A stretch of DNA of 33,546 bases from the NCBI GenBank assembly GCA_052033915.1, contig JBPOJF010000016.1:1-33546 (forward strand). Direction: 5' to 3'. The DNA comes from CALMZY01 sp052033915. Lineage in GTDB: Bacteria > Verrucomicrobiota > Kiritimatiellia > CAIQIC01 > JAGNIJ01. Positions 14,096 to 22,196 of the stretch are shown one piece after another. The stretch's first letter is position 1, and each line of letters starts with the position of its first letter. A model generated the notes under the pieces. It had not been told where the DNA came from and searched no databases. It saw only the letters and a program-made list of their open reading frames with translations. The position numbers and the translations under genes are program-made.

Positions 14096-15015
14096 GCCCG
14101 ATGATGACCGCCGTCCTTTCGGCTGTCGCGAACCTCGTTCTCGTGCTCGCGCTGTCCCCGCTGATCGAGGGCATCATGAGGAAGATCACCGCGCGGATCC
14201 AATCCCGCCAGGGGCCGCCGATCCGCCAGCCGTACTACGACCTGCTCAAGCTCCTCGGCAAAGAAGACATCGAGTCGGGCGAAACGCCGCTCATGCAGCG
14301 GTTCGCCGCGTACCTCTCGCTCGCCGCCATTCTCTCGGTGGCCCTGCTGGTGCCCATGGGCGGCCGCGTCCCTCTCCAGTCGGGCGGCGATGCCATCCTC
14401 CTGATCTATCTGCTGACCCTGTGCGGAATTTCGAGCCTCGTCGCCGCGCTCGCGGCCGGCTCGACCTACTCGCTCGTCGGCATGAGCCGCGAGATGATGG
14501 CGATGATGACCCTGGAGCCCCTGCTCGCCGTCGCCATCGTCGTGGGCGCGATCCACACCGGTTCCCTGCGGCTCGATGACGTGCTGGGCGGCTCGCTGTA
14601 CGGCGGCGGCGCGTTCCCGTGGGCCGGCCTGATCATGCTGGGCGTGCTCGTGTTCTCCCTGCAGGCGTTCGTCGGGCGCGTCCCGTTCGACACGGCCGAG
14701 GCGGAAACGGAAATCATGGAAGGCCCGGTCATGGAATACTCGGGCCCGAAGCTGGCGCTGTTCAAGCTGGCGCGCATGTCCAAGCTGTTCGTGTACAGCG
14801 CGTTGTTCGTGGCGTTGTTCGCGCCCTGGGGCAACGGGTGGGTCTATCCGCTCAGTCTGATCATTTTCCTCGCGAAGGTTTTGGGTGTAGTTCTACTGGT
14901 CACGCTGATTGCCGCCACGCATGCGCGGTATCGCATCGACCAGGCCGTCCGGTACTATGCCGGTCTGTTCGCGCTTTCGTTGGCGGCGCTGGCGCTCGCG
15001 GTGAAGGGATTCTGA
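14092..15015 (+). CDS. hycD: HycD/NuoH-like membrane anchor subunit
   Basis: A 307-residue membrane protein of the NuoH/HycD family, the same length as E. coli HycD. It anchors the soluble hydrogenase arm to the membrane and contributes to the ion pathway. Visible are the early cytoplasmic loop RIQSRQGPPIRQPYYDLLKL (residues 34-53), the LAAGSTYSLVGMSREMM segment with its acidic position, and the very conserved GRVPFDTAEAETEIMEGPV loop (near 200) followed by EYSGPKLALFKLARM. About eight hydrophobic segments span the protein. The ATG has an excellent ribosome site, GGAGG with six bases of spacing, and overlaps the stop of the large-subunit gene. The next start follows its stop by one base. Confidence 0.93.
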   Translation: MSPMMTAVLSAVANLVLVLALSPLIEGIMRKITARIQSRQGPPIRQPYYDLLKLLGKEDIESGETPLMQRFAAYLSLAAILSVALLVPMGGRVPLQSGGDAILLIYLLTLCGISSLVAALAAGSTYSLVGMSREMMAMMTLEPLLAVAIVVGAIHTGSLRLDDVLGGSLYGGGAFPWAGLIMLGVLVFSLQAFVGRVPFDTAEAETEIMEGPVMEYSGPKLALFKLARMSKLFVYSALFVALFAPWGNGWVYPLSLIIFLAKVLGVVLLVTLIAATHARYRIDQAVRYYAGLFALSLAALALAVKGF

Positions 15016-15016
15016 C

Positions 15017-15541
15017 ATGTCGCTGATCAGCAAACTGAAAGAGACGATCATCTGCCTGAACGCGGGCAAGGTCACCCTGCCCTACCCGGCCTCGCCGAAG
15101 CCCGTCGGCGAGCGCTTCCGCGGGCGGCCGATTTTCGATGTGAACAAGTGCATCGGCTGCGGCGGCTGCGCGAACAACTGTCCGGCCCGCGAGATTCTGA
15201 TCTACGACCCCTGCCAGGAGGTGCGTGTGATCAAGTACCTCGGCCGCCGCTGCACCTACTGCGGCCGCTGCGCCGACGTCTGCCCCGAAAAAGCGATCAC
15301 GATGAGCCGGGAGTTCGAGAACGGCACGAACGACATCCGCGATATCGAGCAGAATCTCGAAATCTTCATGGGCACCTGCCAGCGCTGCGGACGCTGCTTC
15401 AAGGACGCCGGGCCGCTGGATCAGTTGATGATGAAGGGCTATCGCTTTGACGATCCGAATACCGACCGCTGGATTTATGAATCGAAGTCGTACCTGGACA
15501 AGGACCCGGTGGTCAGGGATATCGAAATTGAACTGGATTAG
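15017..15541 (+). CDS. hycF: HycF/NuoI-like 8Fe ferredoxin subunit
   Basis: A 174-residue iron-sulfur protein of the NuoI/HycF/HyfH family that wires electrons to the small subunit. Two [4Fe-4S] motifs are present: CIGCGGCANNCPAREI near residue 47 and CTYCGRCADVCPEKAI near residue 80. A third cysteine cluster, CQRCGRC near residue 119, follows, similar to the extra cysteines seen in HycF-type proteins; its cofactor, if any, is unknown to me. No membrane segments. It follows the HycD-like gene by one base. After it the otherwise tight operon opens into a 106-base spacer with short repeats. Confidence 0.92.
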   Translation: MSLISKLKETIICLNAGKVTLPYPASPKPVGERFRGRPIFDVNKCIGCGGCANNCPAREILIYDPCQEVRVIKYLGRRCTYCGRCADVCPEKAITMSREFENGTNDIRDIEQNLEIFMGTCQRCGRCFKDAGPLDQLMMKGYRFDDPNTDRWIYESKSYLDKDPVVRDIEIELD

Positions 15542-15546
15542 GCGGG

Positions 15547-15632
15547 AATGACGAATATCGAAGCGCTAATTCATGAATGTTCAAATGACCAAGGACAAAT
15601 GATTCGTCATGGGCATTTCGTCATTCGTCATT
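15547..15632. repeat. Degenerate AATGACGAAT inverted and direct repeats inside the operon
   Basis: AATGACGAAT (15547-15556) is the exact inverse complement of ATTCGTCATT (15623-15632), and further ATTCGTCAT copies begin at 15602 and within 15615-15632. The spacer between the HycF- and HycG-like genes is made largely of these units. A stem-loop is possible. No T tract follows, so it need not stop transcription. Confidence 0.6.
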
Positions 15633-15647
15633 TCGGAGTGTGCAGAA

Positions 15648-16184
15648 ATGCTTAAAGAACTTTGTAAACGAATGCTTCCCCGCTCGCTGTGGGTGTACCA
15701 CGCCAACAGCGGCGGCTGCAACGGCTGCGATATCGAGGTGCTCAACGTGCTGACGCCGTACTACGACGCGGAGCGCTTCGGCATCAAGCTGGTCGGCTCG
15801 CCGCGGCACGCCGACGTCATGCTGTGCCAGGGGCCGGCCTCGCGCGCGACCGCCAAAGCGCTCAAACGCGCGTACGACGCCATGCCCGCCCCGAAACTCG
15901 TCTTTGCGATCGGCTCCTGCGCCTGCGGCGGCGGCGTCTGGTACGACACGTACAACGTCATGGGCCCCGTCGAAAAGGTAATCCCCGTCGATTATTACGT
16001 TCCCGGCTGTCCGCCCCGCCCCGAGGCGATTCTGTGGGGCGTCGCCGTCGCCGCCGGGCTGGTCAACAAGAAGACCGCCCCCGTCCGACTCAAGCAGTTG
16101 GAAATGCCCATTGCCAAGTATCACCCCGAAGACCTCATCGAGAAGGACGGGATGGTCGTGTACAAGCGGATGGAGCATGTTTAG
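15648..16184 (+). CDS. hycG: [NiFe] hydrogenase small subunit, HycG/NuoB-like
   Basis: A 178-residue small subunit carrying the single proximal [4Fe-4S] cluster next to the nickel site. The four cluster cysteines are visible in GGCNGCDIEVLN (near residue 20), GSCACGGGVW (near residue 88) and PGCPPRPEAI (near residue 120). The ATG at 15648 is preferred because GGAG lies nine bases upstream and MLKELCKRMLPRSLWVYH matches the family start; the open frame begins 13 codons earlier inside the repeat-rich spacer, which looks non-coding. It completes the catalytic core with the HycE-like subunit. A 76-base spacer follows before the hyp genes. Confidence 0.94.
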   Translation: MLKELCKRMLPRSLWVYHANSGGCNGCDIEVLNVLTPYYDAERFGIKLVGSPRHADVMLCQGPASRATAKALKRAYDAMPAPKLVFAIGSCACGGGVWYDTYNVMGPVEKVIPVDYYVPGCPPRPEAILWGVAVAAGLVNKKTAPVRLKQLEMPIAKYHPEDLIEKDGMVVYKRMEHV

Positions 16185-16260
16185 CGTCCTCTCTCCCTCG
16201 CGCGCGGGCTGGTTTTTCTCCTGATTTCGGGTACTTTACATTCATTGGACAGGATGACTC

Positions 16261-16602
16261 ATGCACGAAGCCGGCCTGATGCAGAATGTGATGAATATCG
16301 CTCTCGAACACGCCAGGCTGAACAACGCCGCCCGGATCGAGGCGATCAACGTCAAGATCGGCCTGCTGGCGGGAGTTGTGCCGGACGCATTGGAGTTCGC
16401 GTTCGAGGCCATGAAGGCGGGCACGATTGCGGAGGACGCGCGGCTGAACGTGGAGTACGCGCCCGTCGTGTGCTGGTGCCGGCCGTGCAAGAAGGAGTTC
16501 AAGCCCGAGGACTTCTCGAGCATCTGTCCGAAGTGCGGCAAGAACGATATCGAGATTCGAAGCGGTCTTGAAATGAACCTGGTTTCCATTGAGGTACCCT
16601 GA
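16261..16602 (+). CDS. hypA: Hydrogenase nickel insertion protein HypA
   Basis: HypA delivers nickel, with HypB, to the hydrogenase large subunit. The 113-residue protein has the usual length. The N-terminus MHEAGLMQNV carries the nickel-binding Met-His pair; a zinc site is formed by CWCRPC near residue 70 and CPKCG near residue 90. The ATG has an AGGA ribosome site six to eight bases upstream. It begins a maturation block hypA-hypB-hypF-hypC-hypD-hypE, same strand as the hydrogenase. The 76-base gap before it contains a GC-rich stretch followed by GGTTTTTC; a weak terminator is possible but the hairpin is poor, so read-through from the hydrogenase genes is likely. Confidence 0.95.
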   Translation: MHEAGLMQNVMNIALEHARLNNAARIEAINVKIGLLAGVVPDALEFAFEAMKAGTIAEDARLNVEYAPVVCWCRPCKKEFKPEDFSSICPKCGKNDIEIRSGLEMNLVSIEVP

Positions 16603-16604
16603 CC

Positions 16605-17336
16605 ATGTGCGATCATTGCGGATGCGAAACTCCCGAACACAAACACGATCACGACCGCGGGCATGGCCACACGCATGATCACCCGACGAAGCTGATCGAG
16701 GTCCAGCAGTCGATCCTCTCCCGGAACCAGCTCCTGGCGGAACGCAACCGCGGCTTCTTCAAGGCCAAGAAACTTTTTGTGGTCAACCTTCTGTCCTCGC
16801 CCGGCTCCGGAAAGACGACGCTCATCGAGCGCACACTGGCCGACCGCGGCAGCCGGCTGAAGATCGGGGTCATCGTCGGCGATCTCCAAACCGAAAACGA
16901 CGCCAATCGCGTCCGCGCGAAGGGGGCGCCGGCCGTCCAGATCTCGACCGGCACCGCTTGCCACCTCGACGCGCACATGGTCGAACACGCGCTGGACAAA
17001 CTGAACCTCGACCCGCTCAACATCCTCTTCATCGAAAACGTCGGCAACCTCGTTTGTCCCGCGTCCTTCGACCTCGGCGAGGACAAGCGCGTCGTCCTGT
17101 TGTCCGTCACCGAAGGCGAGGACAAGCCGCTGAAGTACCCGACCATCTTCCTGAACGCGGATCTTGTGATCCTCAACAAGATCGACATTGCGGAAGCCGT
17201 GCAGTTCGACCGGAAAACGGCGCTGGAAAACATCCGCAAAGTCGCGCCCAAGGCGAACGTCGTGGAGCTTTCCGCCAGGACGGGCGCGGGCATGGAAGCC
17301 TGGTATGCCTTCCTCGAAAACAACTCCGCGCGCTGA
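16605..17336 (+). CDS. hypB: Hydrogenase nickel incorporation GTPase HypB
   Basis: HypB is a GTPase of the SIMIBI class that supplies nickel to the large subunit together with HypA. The 243-residue protein opens with MCDHCGCE, the high-affinity CxxCGC nickel site, then a histidine-rich stretch (residues 12-26) that can store nickel or zinc. The P-loop is SSPGSGKTTLIER (near 64), followed by GDLQTENDANR, the metal-site segment TGTACHLDAHMV (near 118), FIENVGNLVCPASFDLGE (near 142), and NKID (near 194). Having both the CxxCGC site and a His-rich tract suggests a nickel-storing type. It starts two bases after hypA and its 3' end overlaps hypF. Confidence 0.96.
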   Translation: MCDHCGCETPEHKHDHDRGHGHTHDHPTKLIEVQQSILSRNQLLAERNRGFFKAKKLFVVNLLSSPGSGKTTLIERTLADRGSRLKIGVIVGDLQTENDANRVRAKGAPAVQISTGTACHLDAHMVEHALDKLNLDPLNILFIENVGNLVCPASFDLGEDKRVVLLSVTEGEDKPLKYPTIFLNADLVILNKIDIAEAVQFDRKTALENIRKVAPKANVVELSARTGAGMEAWYAFLENNSAR

Positions 17337-19599
17337 CGCGAGTCAGGGCTGCACGTTTCGCATTACCGGCGCCGTACAGGGCGTCGGCTTCCGTCCGTTC
17401 GTCTATCGGCTGGCCCGGGAACTGGGCGTGTCGGGCTGGGTGAAGAACGACGCCCAGGGCGTGACCGTCGAGGCCCATGCGGATTTCCAAACCTTGGAAC
17501 GTTTCGAAAGGGCTTTGCGCGCCCGTGCGCCCGCGGCGGCCCGCATCCAGGACATCGTCCGCGCGCAAACCGATCACCCGTTTACCGGACCCGGGTTCGG
17601 CATTCTCGACAGCGATCCGGGCGGCGCCAAGACGGCGCAGATCCTGCCCGACCTCGCGATCTGCCCCGACTGTCTGAGAGAGATTTTTGATCCGGCCGAC
17701 CGCCGTCACCTGTATCCGTTCACCAACTGCACGAACTGCGGGCCGCGATTCAGCATCGTCGAGCGCCTTCCCTACGACCGCCCGAATACGACGATGAAGG
17801 CTTTTGCGATGTGCCCCCGGTGCCGGGCGGAATATGAAGATCCCGCCAATCGCCGTTTCCACGCACAGCCGAATGCCTGCCCCGATTGCGGGCCGCGCCT
17901 CGAATTGTGGGACCGCGGCGGCTCCAGGATCGCCGACGGTCGCCAGGCTCTTCTCGCGGCGGCGGACGCCTTGCGTCGCGGCCGGATCGCCGCCGTGAAA
18001 GGACTGGGCGGTTTTCACCTGATGGTTGACGCGCGAAACCACGACGCGGTGAGACGGCTGCGCGAACGGAAGCACCGGGAAGAGAAGCCTTTTGCGCTCA
18101 TGTTCCCCTCGCTGGATTCCGTGAAATCCGCCTGCGAGGTCTCGCCGATCGAGGAACGAATTCTCCGGTCACCCGAAGCGCCGATCGTTCTGTTGCACGG
18201 CCGGAAGGATTCACAGCCGATCGCGACAGGGGTCGCGCCGCGAAATCCGTACCTGGGCGCGATGCTTCCGTACACGCCGCTCCACCACATCCTCCTGCGC
18301 GAACTGGGATTTCCGGTCGTCGCCACGAGCGGGAATGTGTCCGACGAGCCGATCTGTACCGACGACATGGAAGCGCTCGAGCGTCTCAGCGGCATCGCCG
18401 ATCTGTTTCTCATGCACAACCGTCCGATTGCGCGGCCCGTGGACGACTCCATCGTCCGGGTTGTCGCCGGGCAGGAGATGACGCTGCGCCGGGCCCGCGG
18501 ATTCGCGCCCCGGCCGCTGCCGATCCGGGACGCGGGAAAACCCATCTTGAGCGTCGGCGCGCATCTGAAAAACACCGTCGCGCTGGCGCATCACGACGCG
18601 GCGCTCATCAGCCAGCACGTGGGCGATCTCTCGACCTTCCAATCCCTGGAAACATTCAAGCGAGCCGTCGCCGCGCTGGAAGACATTTACGAGACGAAGC
18701 CCGCGCACGTCGCGTGCGACATGCACCCGGACTACCTCTCGACCCGATACGCGCGTGAATTGAACCTGCCCCTCCTCCCCGTCCAACACCACCACGCCCA
18801 TATCGCGGCGTGCATGGCGGAGAACGATCTCGACGGCCAGGTCCTCGGCGTGGCGTGGGACGGCACCGGTTATGGGACCGACGGCTCCATCTGGGGCGGC
18901 GAGTTTCTTCTCGCGACACGAAAGGACTTCCAGCGGGTCGCCCATTTCCGGCCGTTTCGTCTTCCGGGGGGCGAGGCGGCGATCCGCGAACCCCGCAGGG
19001 CGGCGATCGGCGCTTTGTATGAAATGCTGGGCGACACTGTGTTCGAAAGAGAAGACCTGGCTTCGGTCGCCGCGTTTTCCGAACCGGAACGCGCCGTGCT
19101 GAAGTCCATGCTCCGCAGCGGCGTCCATTCCCCGGTCACCTCAAGCGCGGGCCGGCTGTTCGACATCGCGGCCTCTCTCCTCGACCTGCGCCAGGTCTCC
19201 ACCTTCGAGGGACAGGCCGCGATGGAGCTCGAGTTTGCGATGGCCGTCGGGACCGGGGAAAGTTATCCGTTCCGCCTTGAGGATTCGGGTTCTTGCTTTA
19301 TCGTTGACTGGACGCCGATTCTGGAGTGTCTTTTGAAGGACCGGGCAAGGGCCGTGGCGACCGGACAGATCGCCGCGAAGGTTCACAACACGATGGCGGA
19401 GATCATCGTGGGCGCGGCGAAACGGATCGGCAACCCGCGTGTGGTGTTGTCCGGCGGCTGTTTTCAGAACGTGTACCTGACCGAACGGACAGTCCGGCGG
19501 CTGGCGGAGGAAGGCTATGCGCCGTACCGGCATCGGCTGGTTCCCCCCAACGACGGGGGGATCGCGTTCGGGCAGGCGGTCGTCGCCGCTTCTCAGTGA
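17305..19599 (+). CDS. hypF: Carbamoyltransferase HypF
   Basis: HypF converts carbamoyl phosphate and ATP to a carbamoyl group placed on HypE, the source of the cyanide ligands of the [NiFe] site. The 764-residue protein has all domains in order: acylphosphatase-like (TGAVQGVGFRPFVYRL near residue 20), paired zinc fingers (CPDCLREIF with CTNCGPRF, then CPRCRAEYEDP with CPDCGPRL), the YrdC-like domain (AAVKGLGGFHL near 232, HNRPIARPVDDSIVR near 370), and the Kae1-like domain (HHHAHIAACMAEN near 495, VAWDGTGYGTDG and the late LSGGCFQNVYL). The ATG at 17305 has GGAAG six bases upstream and lies 32 bases inside hypB. Earlier in-frame codons would read through hypB sequence and are rejected. Confidence 0.95.
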   Translation: MPSSKTTPRADASQGCTFRITGAVQGVGFRPFVYRLARELGVSGWVKNDAQGVTVEAHADFQTLERFERALRARAPAAARIQDIVRAQTDHPFTGPGFGILDSDPGGAKTAQILPDLAICPDCLREIFDPADRRHLYPFTNCTNCGPRFSIVERLPYDRPNTTMKAFAMCPRCRAEYEDPANRRFHAQPNACPDCGPRLELWDRGGSRIADGRQALLAAADALRRGRIAAVKGLGGFHLMVDARNHDAVRRLRERKHREEKPFALMFPSLDSVKSACEVSPIEERILRSPEAPIVLLHGRKDSQPIATGVAPRNPYLGAMLPYTPLHHILLRELGFPVVATSGNVSDEPICTDDMEALERLSGIADLFLMHNRPIARPVDDSIVRVVAGQEMTLRRARGFAPRPLPIRDAGKPILSVGAHLKNTVALAHHDAALISQHVGDLSTFQSLETFKRAVAALEDIYETKPAHVACDMHPDYLSTRYARELNLPLLPVQHHHAHIAACMAENDLDGQVLGVAWDGTGYGTDGSIWGGEFLLATRKDFQRVAHFRPFRLPGGEAAIREPRRAAIGALYEMLGDTVFEREDLASVAAFSEPERAVLKSMLRSGVHSPVTSSAGRLFDIAASLLDLRQVSTFEGQAAMELEFAMAVGTGESYPFRLEDSGSCFIVDWTPILECLLKDRARAVATGQIAAKVHNTMAEIIVGAAKRIGNPRVVLSGGCFQNVYLTERTVRRLAEEGYAPYRHRLVPPNDGGIAFGQAVVAASQ

Positions 19600-19611
19600 A
19601 TGGAGGCGCTT

Positions 19612-19851
19612 ATGTGTCTAGCCATACCGGGTCAGATTCAAAGCATCGAGGGCAGCGAGATGGAGCGCGCCGGCAAGGTGAGCTTCGGCGGCATCGTGAA
19701 ACACATCAGACTGGCATGTGTCCCGGACGCCAAGGTCGGCGACTACGTGATGGTTCACGCGGGATTCGCCATCAGCGTGGTCGATGAAAAAGAGGCCCTC
19801 GAAACCCTCCAGTACCTCGCCGCAATGGACGCCGTTCCGGAGAACCCGTGA
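19612..19851 (+). CDS. hypC: Hydrogenase maturation chaperone HypC
   Basis: HypC shuttles the Fe(CN)2CO unit with HypD and holds the large-subunit precursor. The 79-residue protein starts MCLAIPGQIQSI; Cys2 is the functional residue and must directly follow the start Met, which fixes the ATG at 19612 rather than the in-frame ATG four codons earlier. GGAGG lies five bases upstream. Its end overlaps hypD in a GTGA. The family motif GDYVMVHAGFAIS is present near residue 43. Confidence 0.95.
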   Translation: MCLAIPGQIQSIEGSEMERAGKVSFGGIVKHIRLACVPDAKVGDYVMVHAGFAISVVDEKEALETLQYLAAMDAVPENP

Positions 19852-20945
19852 AATACATGGATGAATACCGGGATGGGGACGCGGCACGCCGCTACGCGGA
19901 CCGGATCCGCCGGCTTGTCACGAAACCGTGGAAGATCATGGAAATCTGCGGCGGGCAGACGCATGCCATCATGAAGTTCGGCCTGGATGAGATGCTCCCG
20001 AAGAACGTTACGCTGGTCCACGGGCCCGGGTGCCCCGTCTGCGTGACTCCCGTTGAACAGATCAACAAGGCCATCGAAATCGCGTCCCGCCCGGATGTGA
20101 TTTTCTGCTCGTTCGGCGACATGCTGCGCGTCCCCGGCACGCATCGAGACCTCTTCTCCGTGAAGGCCGCGGGCGGGGAGGTGCGTATCGTCTATTCGCC
20201 GATCGACGCCGTCGCGCTGGCGCGGCAGAACCCCGACAAACAGGTCGTCTTCTTCGCCGTGGGCTTTGAAACCACCGCGCCCGCGAACGCCATGGCGGTG
20301 TATGAGGCCCACAAGGAACGGCTCGCGAATTTCTCGATCCTCGTGTCCCACGTGCTCGTTCCGCCGGCGATCGAAGCCATCCTCTCCTCGCCCACAACCT
20401 CGGTGCAGGGCTTCCTCGCGGCCGGGCACGTCTGTGCCGTCATGGGGTACACGGAATACGAGCCGATCACGAACAAGCACCGCGTGCCGATCGTCGTCAC
20501 CGGCTTCGAACCGCTCGATATCCTGCAAGGCGTGTACATGTGTCTGAAGCAGTTGGAGGAAGGCCGCGCCGAGGTCGAGAATCCGTACGCGCGGTGCGTG
20601 CGGCGCGAGGGCAATATCCCGGCGCAGAAGCTCATCCGGGATATTTTCTGCGTCGTTCCCCGCAAATGGCGCGGCATCGGCGAAATTCCGCAGAGCGGCC
20701 TCGGGCTGAGAGAGCCGTACAGGATTTTCGATGCGGAAACGCGCTTCGGCGTGGCCGGATACACCGTCGAGGAATCCAGCGAGTGCATCAGCGGGATCAT
20801 TCTGCAAGGCCTCAAGAAGCCGGTCGAATGCCCGGCATTCGGCACGACGTGCACGCCCGAGCATCCGCTGGGCGCCACAATGGTCTCGTCCGAGGGCGCC
20901 TGCGCCGCGTATTATCGCTACCGGAAAGTCAAGCACCCCGCATGA
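19848..20945 (+). CDS. hypD: Hydrogenase Fe(CN)2CO assembly protein HypD
   Basis: HypD is the iron-sulfur scaffold on which iron receives CO and two cyanides. The 365-residue protein has the conserved blocks EICGGQTHAIMKFGLDEMLP (near 25) and HGPGCPVCVTP (near 57), FGDMLRVPG, GFETTAPANA, and the C-terminal cluster region CISGIILQGLKKPVECPAFG followed by CTPEHPLGATMVSSEGACAA. All expected cysteines are present. The start is GTG, overlapping the hypC stop; the end overlaps hypE in an ATGA. This arrangement implies translational coupling of HypC, HypD and HypE, which act as one complex. Confidence 0.96.
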   Translation: MKYMDEYRDGDAARRYADRIRRLVTKPWKIMEICGGQTHAIMKFGLDEMLPKNVTLVHGPGCPVCVTPVEQINKAIEIASRPDVIFCSFGDMLRVPGTHRDLFSVKAAGGEVRIVYSPIDAVALARQNPDKQVVFFAVGFETTAPANAMAVYEAHKERLANFSILVSHVLVPPAIEAILSSPTTSVQGFLAAGHVCAVMGYTEYEPITNKHRVPIVVTGFEPLDILQGVYMCLKQLEEGRAEVENPYARCVRREGNIPAQKLIRDIFCVVPRKWRGIGEIPQSGLGLREPYRIFDAETRFGVAGYTVEESSECISGIILQGLKKPVECPAFGTTCTPEHPLGATMVSSEGACAAYYRYRKVKHPA

Positions 20946-21994
20946 AACCGGAAAACGATTTTACGCTTCAGTGCCCGCTCCCCCTGCGCGATTACCCCGT
21001 GATCACGATGGCGCACGGCGGCGGCGGACTGTTGCAGCAGAAACTGCTCCAGAACCTGTTCTGGCCCGCTTTCCAGAATCCGCTCCTTGCCGAGGAGCAT
21101 GACGGCGCGGTGGCGCGGCTCGGCGACAAGCCCCTGGCATTCACCACCGACTCGTACGTCGTCCGCCCCCTGTTCTTCCCCGGCGGCAACATCGGCGCAC
21201 TCGCCGTTAACGGAACGGTCAACGATCTGTGCATGTGCGGCGCGCGGCCGAAATACCTGAGCGCCGGCTTCATTCTCGAAGAGGGCCTTTCCATGGAGAC
21301 GCTCCGGCGCGTCGTTCAGTCGATGAAATCGGCCGCCGAGACCGCGGGCGTGCAGATCGTCACCGGCGATATCAAGGTGGTGGACAAGGGCAAGGGCGAC
21401 GGGCTGTACATCAATACGGCGGGGATCGGTGTCGTCGAAGCGCAAGCGCTCGCGCCCGGCCGCGTGCAGCCGGGCGACGCGATCCTGCTGAGCGGCGATG
21501 TCGGCCGCCACGGCGTGGCGATCATGGCCGTGCGCGAGGGACTCGATTTTGAAACGACGATTGAAAGCGACTGCGCCCCGCTCGTTGAGCCCGTGATGAA
21601 GCTGATCCGGTCCGGCGTCGACGTGCACTGCATGCGCGACCTGACGCGCGGCGGGATGGCCACAACGCTGGCTGAAATCGCAAGAAAGACCGGCTTCCGC
21701 ATCCACATCGAAGAGAAGGCCGTCGCGGTCGCCGAAGGCGTCCGGGGCGCTTGCGAGATGCTTGGCCTGGACCCTTTGTACGTGGCGAACGAGGGCCGGT
21801 TTGTGGCGTTCGTAGCCGCCCGTGACGCGGACCGCGCGTTGTCCATCCTGCAATCCGATCGCTCCTGCTCGAACGCGTCGGTCTGCGGCTCGGTTCTTCC
21901 TGAGAACAACCCGATCGTCACGTTGAAGAATCAGATCGGGTCCACGCGGATTCTCGACATGCTCACGGGCGAGCAACTGCCGCGCATCTGCTGA
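20942..21994 (+). CDS. hypE: Hydrogenase maturation dehydratase HypE
   Basis: HypE takes the carbamoyl group from HypF on its C-terminal cysteine and dehydrates it with ATP to the thiocyanate that gives cyanide. The 350-residue protein has the PurM/ThiL-type fold: ITMAHGGGGLLQQKL at the N-terminus, FTTDSYVVRPLFFPGGNIG (near 65), VNGTVNDLCMCGA, TGDIKVVDKGKGDG (near 143), SGDVGRHGVAIM (near 180), DLTRGGMATTLAEIA (near 233), and the C-terminus LPRIC with the reactive Cys last. It is the final gene of the hyp block; a 202-base spacer separates it from acetate kinase. Confidence 0.96.
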   Translation: MKPENDFTLQCPLPLRDYPVITMAHGGGGLLQQKLLQNLFWPAFQNPLLAEEHDGAVARLGDKPLAFTTDSYVVRPLFFPGGNIGALAVNGTVNDLCMCGARPKYLSAGFILEEGLSMETLRRVVQSMKSAAETAGVQIVTGDIKVVDKGKGDGLYINTAGIGVVEAQALAPGRVQPGDAILLSGDVGRHGVAIMAVREGLDFETTIESDCAPLVEPVMKLIRSGVDVHCMRDLTRGGMATTLAEIARKTGFRIHIEEKAVAVAEGVRGACEMLGLDPLYVANEGRFVAFVAARDADRALSILQSDRSCSNASVCGSVLPENNPIVTLKNQIGSTRILDMLTGEQLPRIC

Positions 21995-22029
21995 CGCGCC
22001 GCCGTCTTTGCATAGCCGCATCTTCTTGC

Positions 22030-22053
22030 CGCGCATACTGTTATGAATGCGCG
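22030..22053. repeat. Inverted repeat downstream of hypE
   Basis: CGCGCAT (22030-22036) and ATGCGCG (22047-22053) are perfect inverse complements with a 10-base loop. There is no T tract after it on either strand, so it is a poor intrinsic terminator. It may be an operator or an RNA structure between hypE and ackA. Confidence 0.4.
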
Positions 22054-22073
22054 TAACGGCTTGCGGTTCTCCC

Positions 22074-22103
22074 TTCTTGAAGGCGGTGCTCTTTTCATAT
22101 AAA
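22074..22103 (+). promoter_or_regulatory. Possible weak promoter for acetate kinase
   Basis: TATAAA at 22098-22103 is preceded by TTGAAG (22077-22082, spacing 15) or TTCTTG (22074-22079, spacing 18). Neither spacing is ideal. It lies about 95 bases before the acetate kinase start in the 202-base spacer after hypE, where a promoter would be expected. Confidence 0.3.
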
Positions 22104-22196
22104 CACACTTGCGTACAAGCGTTCGAACTCCCGGGTTGATTACTGCCTGTGCGTTTAACCGCCGCCTGGGATTCATTTTGCTGAAAAGGAAAGAGA

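Noticed and set aside
6009..16184. Calling the operon a formate hydrogenlyase
   Set aside because: The FdhF-like subunit lacks the Sec/Cys, His and Arg required, HycB is missing, and an NAD(P)H-type flavin module is present.
16185..16260. Intrinsic terminator between the small subunit gene and hypA
   Set aside because: The GC-rich stretch CCCTCGCGCGCGGG before GGTTTTTC leaves almost no loop and the T run is short; too weak to list as a terminator.
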